This document shows positions 52,042 through 60,296 of a DNA stretch of 64,000 nucleotides, piece after piece. The translations under genes and the position numbers were made by a program. The DNA lies in assembly GCA_036494465.1 (NCBI GenBank), contig DASXOJ010000046.1, positions 62,001-126,000 of the forward strand. Reading direction: 5' to 3'. The stretch comes from CAJCJE01 sp036494465 (lineage in GTDB: Bacteria > Actinomycetota > Actinomycetes > Mycobacteriales > Pseudonocardiaceae). The stretch's first letter is position 1. Each line of letters opens with the position of its first letter. The notes beneath the pieces were generated by a model. It was not told the DNA's origin. It did not search any database and was given only the letters and a program-made list of their open reading frames with translations.

Positions 52042-52647
52042 ATGCCGTCCAACGCCTCGCAACAGCCCCTCGGCCTGCGTGAGCGTAAGAAACAACAGAC
52101 AAAACGGGCACTGGAGCGGGCGGCGTTCGACCTGTTCGCGCGCCAGGGCTACGTCGACACCACGGTCGAGGACATCGCCGCCGCCGCGCAGGTGTCCCGA
52201 GCGAGCTTCTTCCGCTATTTCGGTTCCAAGGAAGATGTGCTCGCCGCCGACGACGACCAGCGCCGCGCGGCGTTCATGGCCGCGTTCGCTGGTCAGCCCG
52301 CTGACCAGCCGGTGCTCGCCGCGATCAAGACAGCCGTCCGCGAATACCTGGCCGGCGTGCACGCCGACGACCGGAGTTACACCTATACCAAGGTGATTCT
52401 CGGTTCGCGGGTGCTGCTCGGCCGCGCCTACGAGATCCGCATTCGCTGGTTACGCGAGCTGGAAAGCGAACTCGGGGCCAGGCTGACCGGAGTGTCCAAT
52501 GCGGACATCGTGGCCGCCGTGCTCGCCGACATCGTGCTGTCGATCCTGGAAACCAGCCTGCGCCTCGCTGCCGCCGACCCGGATCGGGACGTCACCGACA
52601 TCCTGGACACCGGTTTCGCCCTGCTCGCCCCGGCCGTCGCGGGCTGA
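52042..52647 (+). CDS. TetR family transcriptional regulator
   Basis: 201 residues from ATG 52042; TACGGT (52030-52035) lies 6 nt upstream, so leaderless. HTH: RALERAAFDLFARQGYVDTTVEDIAAAAQVSRASFFRYFGSKEDVL pattern. The AcrR-like C-terminus suggests control of membrane functions. Divergent from the VC0807-like/amidohydrolase operon, its probable target. Confidence 0.9.
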   Translation: MPSNASQQPLGLRERKKQQTKRALERAAFDLFARQGYVDTTVEDIAAAAQVSRASFFRYFGSKEDVLAADDDQRRAAFMAAFAGQPADQPVLAAIKTAVREYLAGVHADDRSYTYTKVILGSRVLLGRAYEIRIRWLRELESELGARLTGVSNADIVAAVLADIVLSILETSLRLAAADPDRDVTDILDTGFALLAPAVAG

Positions 52648-52821
52648 GGTTTGCTCGACTGCTCCGACCGGGTAACCACCCGATCGAGTAGGCGCGCGAA
52701 AACCCGAGGTCCCAGCCCTTGTTCCTATCGTTGCAGTCACAGCGGGCAACCCGAGCGGGTACGCCGCGTCTGGACATGTAGACAGCGCAGAACAACGCGG
52801 ATCGAGAGGTTGGCGGAACCG

Positions 52822-53973
52822 ATGGCCGGACAGTGGGGACACAACGACCAGTACGTGGAGCCACATCGCCCCCCGGTGAACCCTCGGCCGGGATATGCCA
52901 GGCAACAGGCCTACCAGCGGCAGGTCAACGATGCGCGACGCGGCGGTTACGGCGCCGAGTCCTACGTCGATCCGGACCGGCCGCGCAAACCACCGCGCCC
53001 GATGCGCACCAGAAACGGCTGGAAGATTGTGCGGAGGATCATCGCGATCCTGTTGGTGCTGCTCGTGGTCGGTGCGATCGTACTGTGGTTCTACCTGGAT
53101 TCGTCGCTGAACCGGGTCAACGCGCTGTCCGACTATTCGGGCCGGCCGGCGCAGGGCACCGGCACCAACTGGCTGATCGTCGGTGACGACTCCCGCCAGG
53201 GACTGACCGACGCGCAGGCCGCGCAGTTGCACACCGGCGGCGCTGCCGACGTCTCCGGCGGTCGCACCGACACCATCATCGTCTTGCACCTGCCGGACAA
53301 CAGCACCAAGCCGACCATGGTCAGCCTGCTGCGCGACTCCTACGTGAGCATTCCGGGGCACGGCAAGAACAAGATCAACGCGGCGTTCTCCTTCGGCGGT
53401 CCGACGCTGCTGGTGCAGACCGTCGAGCAGGCCACCGGCATGCGCATCGACCACTACGCCGAGATCGGGCTGGGCGGCTTCGCCTCGGTCGTCGATGACG
53501 TCGGCGGCGTGGACATGTGCCTGGACCAACCGGACAACGACTCCTACGCGGGCATCAACCTGCCCGCCGGTTGCCAGACCCTCGACGGCGCCAACGCACT
53601 GGGCTACGTGCGCAGCAGGCATGCCTTTGCCACCAGCGACTTCGCCCGCACCGACCACCAGCGGCAGTTCCTCGGCGCGCTGGCGGACAAGATGTCCAGC
53701 CCCGGTGTGCTGCTCAACCCGTTCGACTTCTTCCCGATGATCTCCGACCTGCCCGGCGCGATCACCGTGGACAACGGCGACCACCTGCAGAACCTGATGG
53801 GGCTGGCCTGGGCGATGCGCAGCATCTCCAGCGGTGGCGTGGTCAGCACCGCGGTTCCGGTCAGCGGCTCGACCGGCAGTTCGCTGCTGTGGGACCCGAC
53901 CAAATCCAAGGACCTGTTCCAGGACCTCAACACCGACCAGGCAGTGCCGACCAGTCTGATCACGGACCACTGA
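52822..53973 (+). CDS. LytR-CpsA-Psr family phosphotransferase (wall-polymer ligase)
   Basis: 383 residues. Proline/arginine-rich cytoplasmic lead to about 66, one membrane helix (about 70-92), then the LCP domain: TNWLIVGDDSRQGL with the first Asp cluster, GGRTDTIIVLHL, MVSLLRDSYVSIPGHGKNKINAAFS and GYVRSRHAFATSDFARTDHQRQFL with conserved Arg/Asp residues. These enzymes attach teichoic-acid- or arabinogalactan-like polymers to the wall outside the membrane. Leader from the TetR stop is 174 bp. Confidence 0.93.
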   Translation: MAGQWGHNDQYVEPHRPPVNPRPGYARQQAYQRQVNDARRGGYGAESYVDPDRPRKPPRPMRTRNGWKIVRRIIAILLVLLVVGAIVLWFYLDSSLNRVNALSDYSGRPAQGTGTNWLIVGDDSRQGLTDAQAAQLHTGGAADVSGGRTDTIIVLHLPDNSTKPTMVSLLRDSYVSIPGHGKNKINAAFSFGGPTLLVQTVEQATGMRIDHYAEIGLGGFASVVDDVGGVDMCLDQPDNDSYAGINLPAGCQTLDGANALGYVRSRHAFATSDFARTDHQRQFLGALADKMSSPGVLLNPFDFFPMISDLPGAITVDNGDHLQNLMGLAWAMRSISSGGVVSTAVPVSGSTGSSLLWDPTKSKDLFQDLNTDQAVPTSLITDH

Positions 53974-53994
53974 CCACCTGATCCCTGCCGCCCG

Positions 53995-54025
53995 CAGCCG
54001 GCCGTCGCCCGTCGACGGCCGGCTG
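53995..54025. terminator. bidirectional hairpin terminator
   Basis: 13-bp perfect stem (53995-54007 with 54013-54025) and a 5-nt loop CCCGT, between the convergent LCP gene (ends 53973) and the SRPBCC gene (ends 54034). No T tract. Confidence 0.8.
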
Positions 54026-54033
54026 TCGTGTGC

Positions 54034-54513
54034 TCAGGCCAGACCGATCGCGACCTGCTCCAGGTAGTCCAGGGCCTCCTGCATGCCGTCCTCCATGCCG
54101 GAGTTCAGGTGTATGTCCCGGTTCTGCTTGTTCTGGTGCCGCACCAGGATCTCCATCCGGGTGCGGCCGTCCTGCTCGGTCAGCGTGCACGTGCTCACCG
54201 CGGGTGCGTCCGGCGCGCCCTCGAAGATCTCCGTGCGGCTGAGCCGTTCGTCCGGCACCACCTCGGTGAACTCGCCGTGGAAGGCGACCTCGAAGCCGCC
54301 GTTCGCGGTCATCACGTACCGCCAGGCGCCGCCGACCCGGACGTCCATCTCGATGCTGTCGACTTTCCCCCGATCCGCCGCCCACCACCGTTTCAGCAGT
54401 TCGGGTTCGGTGTAGGCGCGATAGACCAGGTGCCTTGGCGCGTCGAAGTCGCGTGTGATCAGGATTTCGGTGTCGCTGGGCAGGGTCACCTTCGCGGAGT
54501 TACTGGTCGCCAT
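54034..54513 (-). CDS. SRPBCC (AHSA1-type) ligand-binding protein
   Basis: 159 residues. AHSA1/START-like signature: ITRDFDAPRHLVYRAYTEPELLKRWW and GGAWRYVM, ending GMQEALDYLEQVA. Family members bind hydrophobic ligands. Coupled to the ArsR gene (14-nt overlap); the ArsR/AHSA1 pair is a common regulatory module of unknown ligand. Confidence 0.9.
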   Translation of the reverse strand: MATSNSAKVTLPSDTEILITRDFDAPRHLVYRAYTEPELLKRWWAADRGKVDSIEMDVRVGGAWRYVMTANGGFEVAFHGEFTEVVPDERLSRTEIFEGAPDAPAVSTCTLTEQDGRTRMEILVRHQNKQNRDIHLNSGMEDGMQEALDYLEQVAIGLA

Positions 54514-54847
54514 CGCCTTCTCCTTCTTTCAGTTCGGCCAGCACGTCGTCGAGCAGTTCGAAACGTGCCGACCAGGTCTGTTCGTACGTCTTCACCCAGT
54601 CATGGATGACCTTGAGCGGGGTGCCGTTGAGGCGGTACATCCGTTGCCTGCCTTCCTCGCGCACCTCGACCAACCCGACCTCGCGCAGCACTCGCAGGTG
54701 CTTGGACACCAGCGGTTGGGCCAGGTCGAGCAGCTCGACCAGCTCGGTCACGGACCGTTCACCACCGGCCAGCAGATCGAGGATCTGCCGCCGCCGAGGT
54801 TCGGCCACCGCGTTGAACGCGTCCGTCGTCGTTGCCGCCCGAGCCAT
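54500..54847 (-). CDS. ArsR family transcriptional regulator
   Basis: 115 residues. HTH: AVAEPRRRQILDLLAGGERSVTELVELLDLAQPLVSKHLRVL pattern, EEGRQRMYRLN wing. No metal-binding CVC motif, so it belongs to the non-metal branch that partners AHSA1 proteins. A 24-bp perfect palindrome precedes the start. Cotranscribed with the SRPBCC gene. Confidence 0.92.
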   Translation of the reverse strand: MARAATTTDAFNAVAEPRRRQILDLLAGGERSVTELVELLDLAQPLVSKHLRVLREVGLVEVREEGRQRMYRLNGTPLKVIHDWVKTYEQTWSARFELLDDVLAELKEGEGDGDQ

Positions 54848-54854
54848 GCGACAA

Positions 54855-54878
54855 ACATATACCCATATGGGTATATGT
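54855..54878. promoter_or_regulatory. ArsR operator, 24-bp perfect palindrome
   Basis: ACATATACCCAT and its exact complement ATGGGTATATGT, with no spacer, begin 7 bp upstream of the ArsR start. Its TATA-rich halves probably overlap the promoter, fitting autorepression of the ArsR-AHSA1 operon. Confidence 0.88.
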
Positions 54879-54923
54879 CAAGAACGCCCTCGGGAACCGG
54901 TGTGACGCAGTAGTTTTCCGTTC

Positions 54924-56402
54924 ATGGGGGAACTACCGAGACTCGCGATTCGACCGCTGGCTCTCGTACTGACCGGGCAGGCCGCTTTGCTCACCGCGCT
55001 GTCCGGCCGGTACGGGTTCAACCGCGACGAGCTGTACTTCATCGCAGCAGGCAACCACCTCGCGCTCGGCTACGTCGACCAGCCGCCGATCACCCCGCTG
55101 CTCGCCAAGCTCTCGGTGACCCTCTTCGGCGACACCCCGGTCGGCCTGCGCGTGATCAGCACCGTGATGGCGCTGCTCACCGCGTTGCTGGTGGCGTTGA
55201 TCGCGCGTGAGTTCGGTGCGGGCCGGGGCCCGCAGATCTTCGCCGCCGCGGCCACCGCGGTGTCCTCCTACGTGCTCGTGGTCAGCCACCTGCTCTCCAC
55301 CAGCAGCTTCGACCTGCTCATGTGGACGTTGCTGGCCTGGCTGTTCCTGCGTCTGCTGCGCACCGGCGACGGGCGCTGGTGGGTCCCGATCGGCGTGGCC
55401 GCCGGGCTCGCGCTGGAGAACAAGTGGCTGGTGTTCGGCCTGCTCGCCGCCCTCGCGATCGGACTCGTCGCGTTCGGGCCGCGTCAGGTGTTCCGCAGTT
55501 GGTGGCTGGCCGCGGGCATCGGCGCCGCCGTGCTCATCCTGCTGCCCAACCTGAGCTGGCAGATCCAGCACCAGTTCCCGCAACTCACCGTCGCCGCGCA
55601 GATCAGCAAGACCGACGGCAACGCCAACCGCATCACGTTCATCCCGCTGCAGCTCGTCTACCTCTCGCCGGTGCTGGTCGGAGTCTGGTTCGGCGGGATG
55701 CGAAAAATCTGGCGCGAGCTGCGCTGGGCGCGGTCGTTCGTGCTCGCGTATCCGTTGCTCTGCGCGGCTTTGCTGATCGTCGGCGGCAAACCGTACTACC
55801 CGGTGCCGCTGCTGCTGGTGTTCCTCGCGGCAGGCGCCGAACCCGCCATGCGCACGGTTCGCTGGTTCCTGGCCGGCGGGTTCACCATCGACCGGGTCGC
55901 GTCCTGGGCAGGTGTGGTGATCGCGTTGGTGCTCTCCATCGTGATCAGCCTGCCGGTGCTGCCGCCGCGCGCGCTCGGACCGGTCCTGGCCATCGAGCCC
56001 GATCAGGGCGAGGAGGTCGGCTGGCCCGGTTTCGTCGACGCGGTCGCGGCAGGGTGGCGGCAGATTCCGGCGGGGGAGCGCGGCAACGCGGTCATCCTCG
56101 CCGAGAACTACGGCGAAGCGGGTGCCATCGACCAGTACGGCTACCTCGACGGGCTGCCCGCCGCGTACTCAGGGCACATGTCCTATTCGGCCTGGGGCCC
56201 GCCCGCCGACGCGATGACCGGTCCGGTGCTGCTGGTCGGCACGTTCACGCCGCCCCAGTTCACCGGCTGTCGGACGATTTCCCGCTACTACAACGAATAC
56301 GGCCTGCACGACGACGAATGGGGTGTGCCGATCCGGCTCTGCGCGACCGCGACCGGCGCGTGGTCACAGCTCTGGCCCCAGCTGATCAGGTACTACGACT
56401 GA
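54924..56402 (+). CDS. glycosyltransferase family 39 (polyprenol-phosphate sugar donor)
   Basis: 492 residues with about 11 hydrophobic segments. The first periplasmic loop carries GFNRDELYFIAAGNHLALGYVDQPP with the conserved Asp-Glu pair of GT39/ArnT-like enzymes. Transfers sugar from polyprenyl phosphate to a lipid or protein on the outer membrane face. TAGTTT (54911-54916) 7 nt before ATG 54924 suggests a leaderless mRNA. Confidence 0.88.
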   Translation: MGELPRLAIRPLALVLTGQAALLTALSGRYGFNRDELYFIAAGNHLALGYVDQPPITPLLAKLSVTLFGDTPVGLRVISTVMALLTALLVALIAREFGAGRGPQIFAAAATAVSSYVLVVSHLLSTSSFDLLMWTLLAWLFLRLLRTGDGRWWVPIGVAAGLALENKWLVFGLLAALAIGLVAFGPRQVFRSWWLAAGIGAAVLILLPNLSWQIQHQFPQLTVAAQISKTDGNANRITFIPLQLVYLSPVLVGVWFGGMRKIWRELRWARSFVLAYPLLCAALLIVGGKPYYPVPLLLVFLAAGAEPAMRTVRWFLAGGFTIDRVASWAGVVIALVLSIVISLPVLPPRALGPVLAIEPDQGEEVGWPGFVDAVAAGWRQIPAGERGNAVILAENYGEAGAIDQYGYLDGLPAAYSGHMSYSAWGPPADAMTGPVLLVGTFTPPQFTGCRTISRYYNEYGLHDDEWGVPIRLCATATGAWSQLWPQLIRYYD

Positions 56403-56451
56403 GGACGGGCGTTCGGGGTCGGTTACGGGTCGACCTCGAACACCCGCCCTC
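56401..56451. terminator. bidirectional hairpin terminator
   Basis: 21-bp stem with three imperfections (56401-56421 against 56431-56451) and a 9-nt loop, between convergent GT39 and chitinase genes ending at 56402 and 56472. Confidence 0.7.
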
Positions 56452-56471
56452 ATCGGACGGCTTACCGGAAA

Positions 56472-57422
56472 TCAGCCGGTGATCGCGTTGAAGATCTTCG
56501 AGTAGGCGTAGCCGACCTTCTTGTCGTACTCGTCGACTTCCCAGAAGGCCAGTTCACGCACGCCGTTGGAGGCCGCGAAGCTCTCCAGCGTCTTGGCGTT
56601 GGCCTGGGTGAAGTTCTCGTTGTCGTCGTTCTTGCCCGCGATCGGGGTCAGGCCGAGCTGGTTCCAGGCCGCGGTCGACGAGCTGCCGAAGATGCTCTCC
56701 AGCTGGGTGTGCGTGGCCTTGGCGCCGGACTCCGCATCGTTGAGCGCGTTCTGGCCGTTGCCGAAGTCCATGGTCATGATGTTGACGATGGAGACGGTGA
56801 CGCCCTTGCTCTTGGCGTCCTTGAGCAGGCTGGTCGCGTTGCTCTCCAGACCGGTCGGGTCGACCGGCAGGGTGTAGTCCACCTGCACCGACTTGTTCCA
56901 CGCCTGGACCTGCGCGAGGGCCTGGTCGCGGCGGGTGATCGAGGCGCTGTTGTCGAGCGGGGAGCCCTCGATGTCGAAGTCGAGCCGGAAGACGTTGTAG
57001 GTGGTGACGACCTTCTCGTAGGCGGCGGCGAGGCTGGACACCGTGGTGCAACTCTGCGCGAGCTCGGTGCTACCGGCACCACCGAAGGAGATGGCGACGT
57101 TGCCGCCCGCCGCTTGCAGCGAGCTGATCTGCGACTTGAACGCGCCGACGGAGTCGCCGCCGTCCTCCCACTGGAGGTTGCAGCCGCCGTTGGAGGTCAG
57201 GAAGGCGAGGGTGTAGTTCTTGTCGCCCGATGCGTTCATGTCGGCGGCCATGTCGCCCGCGTCGCCGCTGCTGATTTGCAGGTACGGCGCGGCGAAGTGG
57301 GTGGGGAAGGCCGCGGGGGCAGCCGGGGCCGCGTTGGCGGCGCTCACGGTGCCTGCGATGAGGCCGGCAGGCAGCAGAGCGATCGCGGACGCGACCAATG
57401 ACCTGCGGAGATTTACTGCCAT
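56472..57422 (-). CDS. secreted GH18 chitinase
   Basis: 316 residues, a single catalytic domain without a chitin-binding module. Signal peptide residues 1-32 (LRRSLVASAIALLPAGLIAG, ending ANAA). The active-site motif is FRLDFDIEG, i.e. DxxDxDxE with the catalytic Glu, and IVNIMTMDFG follows. Retaining endo-chitinase acting outside the cell. Start ATG 57422 with GGGAGA upstream, at the end of a 105-nt leader from the predicted promoter. Confidence 0.92.
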   Translation of the reverse strand: MAVNLRRSLVASAIALLPAGLIAGTVSAANAAPAAPAAFPTHFAAPYLQISSGDAGDMAADMNASGDKNYTLAFLTSNGGCNLQWEDGGDSVGAFKSQISSLQAAGGNVAISFGGAGSTELAQSCTTVSSLAAAYEKVVTTYNVFRLDFDIEGSPLDNSASITRRDQALAQVQAWNKSVQVDYTLPVDPTGLESNATSLLKDAKSKGVTVSIVNIMTMDFGNGQNALNDAESGAKATHTQLESIFGSSSTAAWNQLGLTPIAGKNDDNENFTQANAKTLESFAASNGVRELAFWEVDEYDKKVGYAYSKIFNAITG

Positions 57423-57501
57423 AGTGTGTTTTCTCCCAGTCGAAAAAGAGCGCGGTCGAGCCCCTCTTGTCGAGGTATTTACTGATCGGGATGGACGAAT
57501 A

Positions 57502-57528
57502 ATATGTAAGGAAATCTCCCTTACATAT
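57502..57528. promoter_or_regulatory. operator ATATGTAAGG-N7-CCTTACATAT at the chitinase start point
   Basis: Perfect 10-bp arms. The predicted transcription start (about 57527) falls inside it, so a bound repressor would block initiation. Confidence 0.78.
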
Positions 57529-57533
57529 GGCGA

Positions 57534-57562
57534 ACGGTACGCCCGGGGTCAGGGGGCGTCAA
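57534..57562 (-). promoter_or_regulatory. chitinase promoter TTGACG-N17-TACCGT
   Basis: On the minus strand, -35 TTGACG at 57562-57557 and -10 TACCGT at 57539-57534 with a 17-bp spacer. Confidence 0.7.
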
Positions 57563-57646
57563 GACCTCGTTCATCGGCTCTTAGCTTTGAAATCATTGCC
57601 AGACAACGGAAAACTGTTAACGGATCGTCCGCCTGGGCTAGTGGCA

Positions 57647-57680
57647 AGGTCTGGACCAGTCTGGTGAGTGGTCCAGACCT
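57647..57680. promoter_or_regulatory. inverted pair of chitinase-type 12-mers (dre-like)
   Basis: AGGTCTGGACCA (57647-57658) is the exact reverse complement of TGGTCCAGACCT (57669-57680), 10 bp apart. Each closely resembles the DasR element consensus TGGTCTAGACCA and the repeats known in streptomycete chitinase promoters. They lie 85-118 bp upstream of the -35. Role in chitin induction or glucose repression is inferred. Confidence 0.7.
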
Positions 57681-57939
57681 ACCCGAATTGGCCACGCACC
57701 GTAACCCCTGCTCAGCCCAGACCCACTCGGGAAGTCGCCTCGTCACCCGACCAGCCCACCGCGCGATATGACAAAGCAACCGGCGTGCGGTGTCGTTTGG
57801 CGTTAACCGCAAACAATGACTCGTTCGGCACGGTGCGAAAAGGCGAAAGCCCCGATTTCCCCGACACCCGATCTCGACCGGTACGGCACGGGATGGTTGG
57901 CTTGGCCGTCGCAACGCAAGCGCGAATGTGGAGGTGGCA

Positions 57940-58851
57940 GTGCGGATCGGCACCGAGTCGGTACACCACGCCTGGGACAACAGCATCGCCCCGGTTCTGG
58001 AGATCGAGCCTGGTCAGGTCGTCGAACTCGACCTGCTCAACTCCTCAGGCGGTCAACTCGGCCCCGACTCGACCGTCGCCGACGTCGCCGCGCTCGACTT
58101 CGCCAGGGTCAACCCGGTCACCGGACCCATCGCCGTGCGCGGTGCCCAGCCGGGCGACGCGCTGCGCGTGCGAGTGATCGAACTCGGCGTGGACAGTTGG
58201 GGCTGGACCGCGTGCATCCCCGGATTCGGCCTGCTCACCGACGAATTCCCGGACGCGCACCTGGCCGTGTCGAGCATCGCCGACGGCACGATCGCCCTCC
58301 CGTTCGGACCGACCCTGCCCGCCGTGCCCATGATCGGCACCCTCGGCGTCGCCCTGCCCGAACCCGGCGCGCACTCCCTGGTCCCGCCGAGCCGCCACGG
58401 CGGCAACCTGGACATCCGCCACCTCACCGAGGGCGCCACCATCACGTTGCCGGTCGGCGTCGCGGGCGCGCTGCTGTCCGTCGGCGACGCGCACGCGGCC
58501 ATGGGCGACGGCGAGGTGTGCGGCACCGGCATCGAAACCTCCGCGCGCACCGTGCTGGAAATCGACCTGCTGCCCGGTGCCGCCCCGCGTTTCCCGATCC
58601 TGGAAACCGCCCCCGCCGCCAACCGGGTCGGCCCCGCCCTCGCCACCACCGGCGTCGGCCCCGATCTGATGACCGCCGCCAAGGACGCCACCACAGCCAT
58701 GGTCGAGGAGATCGCCCGCCGCACCGGCCTGGCGCCGATCGAGGCGTACCTGCTGGCCAGCACCACCGCCGACCTGAAGATCAGCGAGATCGTGGATATG
58801 CCGAACTGGGTGGTGTCCATGCACGTACCCCTGAGTGTTCTCAGGGATTAG
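57940..58851 (+). CDS. acetamidase/formamidase (FmdA_AmdA family)
   Basis: 303 residues from GTG 57940, with GGAGGTG upstream; the longer GTG 57928 lacks a site. Landmarks of the family are VHHAWDNSIAPVLEIEPGQ, GAQPGDALRVRV, SRHGGNLDIRHL and GDAHAAMGDGEVCGTGIE. It hydrolyses formamide or acetamide to ammonium. No amide transporter is adjacent. Confidence 0.9.
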   Translation: MRIGTESVHHAWDNSIAPVLEIEPGQVVELDLLNSSGGQLGPDSTVADVAALDFARVNPVTGPIAVRGAQPGDALRVRVIELGVDSWGWTACIPGFGLLTDEFPDAHLAVSSIADGTIALPFGPTLPAVPMIGTLGVALPEPGAHSLVPPSRHGGNLDIRHLTEGATITLPVGVAGALLSVGDAHAAMGDGEVCGTGIETSARTVLEIDLLPGAAPRFPILETAPAANRVGPALATTGVGPDLMTAAKDATTAMVEEIARRTGLAPIEAYLLASTTADLKISEIVDMPNWVVSMHVPLSVLRD

Positions 58852-58892
58852 CCCGATGCCCCGCGCGGCCCGCGACCGGTACAAATAGCGGT

Positions 58893-59264
58893 ATGAAGCT
58901 GATCCTGAACGTCATCTGGCTGGTGTTGTGCGGCTTCTGGATGGCGATCGGCTACTGCGTGGCCGGTATCATCTGCTGCATCCTGATCATCACGATCCCG
59001 TTCGGCATCGCGTCGTTCCGGATCGCCGGTTACGCGTTGTGGCCGTTCGGCCGCACCATCGTGGACGCGCCGGACGCGGGCGCGGCCTCGCTACTCGGCA
59101 ACATCATCTGGTTCATCGTCGCCGGCCTGTGGCTGGCCATCGGCCACCTGATCACCGGTGTCGCGCTGTGCGTCACGATCATCGGCATCCCGTTGGGCCT
59201 GGCCAACTTCAAGCTGATCCCGATCTCGATGATGCCGCTCGGCAAGATCGTCGTCGAGACCTGA
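58893..59264 (+). CDS. YccF-domain membrane protein
   Basis: 123 residues made of two repeated YccF units: ILNVIWLVLCGFWMAIGY, ITIPFGIASFRIAGYALWPFGRTIV, and the second NIIWFIVAGLWLAIGHLITGV, ITIPLGLANFKL. Function of the family is unknown. ACAAAT lies 6 nt before ATG 58893, weakly suggesting a leaderless mRNA. Confidence 0.88.
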   Translation: MKLILNVIWLVLCGFWMAIGYCVAGIICCILIITIPFGIASFRIAGYALWPFGRTIVDAPDAGAASLLGNIIWFIVAGLWLAIGHLITGVALCVTIIGIPLGLANFKLIPISMMPLGKIVVET

Positions 59265-59265
59265 G

Positions 59266-59499
59266 TCACGAGGCCGTTTCGATCGAGCACACGCGCTCGA
59301 ACCCGGCCGCGACCGCCATTCCCGACCCGTCATCCGTCGAGTGCTGGGCCGTGTCGGCGAGCAGGTGGGCGGCGGCGAGGCACGCGCCGGTCCGGGGATC
59401 AGGCTGGTTCAGGAAGAACAGCGTGCCGAACAACCCCGCTGCCACCAGCAGCACCGACGCCACCACGACCAGCCCCGGTACCGGAGTTTTTCCTTTCAC
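59266..59499 (-). CDS. small secreted or anchored protein of unknown function
   Basis: 77 residues from GTG 59499. TAGGTT is 7 nt upstream, so leaderless. One hydrophobic segment (GLVVVASVLLVAAGLFGTLFF), then CLAAAHLLADTAQHS and a C-terminal Cys. Not recognised. Confidence 0.65.
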   Translation of the reverse strand: MKGKTPVPGLVVVASVLLVAAGLFGTLFFLNQPDPRTGACLAAAHLLADTAQHSTDDGSGMAVAAGFERVCSIETAS

Positions 59500-59551
59500 G
59501 CCAACGAACCTAGCCGCCGTTCGTGGCCGCTCCCGGTGGAAGGTGTGCAGA

Positions 59552-59653
59552 TCAGGTGTACGTTTTGCCGAGCTCCGCGAGCCGGGCTTCGAGCGAAGCG
59601 CGGATCCCGGCCACGGCATCGGCGCCGACCGCCAGCCGCAGCGGCCGGTGGGC
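59552..59653 (-). pseudogene. SDR oxidoreductase, C-terminal fragment
   Basis: About 33 codons. RPLRLAVGADAVAGIRASLEARLAELG is the usual C-terminal tail of a family of SDRs paired with MmyB-like regulators; TGA at 59552. The fold, cofactor and catalytic parts are gone. It abuts the MmyB fragment on the opposite strand within about 5 bp. Confidence 0.7.
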
Positions 59654-59657
59654 CAGC

Positions 59658-59837
59658 CGCGACGTCGTCGAGTGGAGCCAGGGTCTGAAGATCCTGCACC
59701 ACCCGCTGGTCGGCGAGCTCACGCTGCGACCAGAAGCGGTCACCTTCCCCGGCGACCCCGACCAGACCATGATCGTGTTCCTCGCCGAACCCGGTTCGCC
59801 CGCCCAGCACGCATTGGACTTGTTGGAAATGTCTTGA
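59658..59837 (+). pseudogene. MmyB-like XRE regulator, C-terminal fragment
   Basis: 59 codons. HHPLVGELTL, PGDPDQTMIVFLAEPGSPAQHALDLL is the conserved end of the MmyB ligand-binding domain. The N-terminal XRE helix-turn-helix is missing. The ATG at 59523 upstream is an accident of the fusion. Confidence 0.82.
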
Positions 59838-59856
59838 CCGCGATCGGGCATGGCGG

Positions 59857-60249
59857 TCAGTCCCAGTAGCTGAACAACGCCTCGCCGAGCGTCGTGGGCT
59901 TCCAGTACCGGACATCGGCCGTCGAGACATCAGGCCACCGACTCGGGTCGAACGGCGAATCCAGTTCGGCCTTGGTCAGCACACGCGCCCCGGTCAGCGC
60001 CGCCACCAGAGCGGGCTCGTCGAGGAAGGTCAGCGGGCCGGAGTCGTGCTTGTCGGTCCTCGGCACCGCTATCGCGTAACTGGCCGAATCGTGAGCACGG
60101 ATGATGGCTACCGTCCGGTCGCCGTAGTCGAGGACGGCCTGGTCGAAACTTGGCGTCACGCCGTCGGCGAAGCGGAATTCGGAGACCGATCCTCCGGTGC
60201 GCCGGGCGGCGTCGTGGCACCTGGTGCGAAACGTGCGGCGGTCCGGCAT
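59857..60249 (-). CDS. protein of unknown function
   Basis: 130 residues. TACGTT lies 6 nt before ATG 60249 and no ribosome site is seen, so leaderless. The sequence is soluble and moderately charged (FADGVTPSFDQAVLDYGDRTVAII); no family recognised. Confidence 0.78.
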   Translation of the reverse strand: MPDRRTFRTRCHDAARRTGGSVSEFRFADGVTPSFDQAVLDYGDRTVAIIRAHDSASYAIAVPRTDKHDSGPLTFLDEPALVAALTGARVLTKAELDSPFDPSRWPDVSTADVRYWKPTTLGEALFSYWD

Positions 60250-60296
60250 CGGCCAAACGTAGCCAATGTCGATCGGCCGGGCGCTACGGTCGGTTC

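Larger units (their letters stand above)
57423..57939. other. large regulatory intergenic region
   Basis: 517 bp without a gene, between divergent chitinase and acetamidase genes. The chitinase half holds an operator at 57502-57528, a promoter and an inverted pair of 12-mers. The acetamidase half (57690-57927) shows no clear promoter or repeat. Short frames here lack codon bias. Confidence 0.7.

Noticed and set aside
57549..57986. Minus-strand frame in the chitinase-acetamidase gap
   Set aside because: Crosses the dre-like 12-mers, has no ribosome site and no recognisable domain.
59523..59655. Apparent N-terminus of the plus-strand frame before the MmyB fragment
   Set aside because: Antisense to the SDR tail and lacking an XRE helix-turn-helix, so it is not a real protein start.
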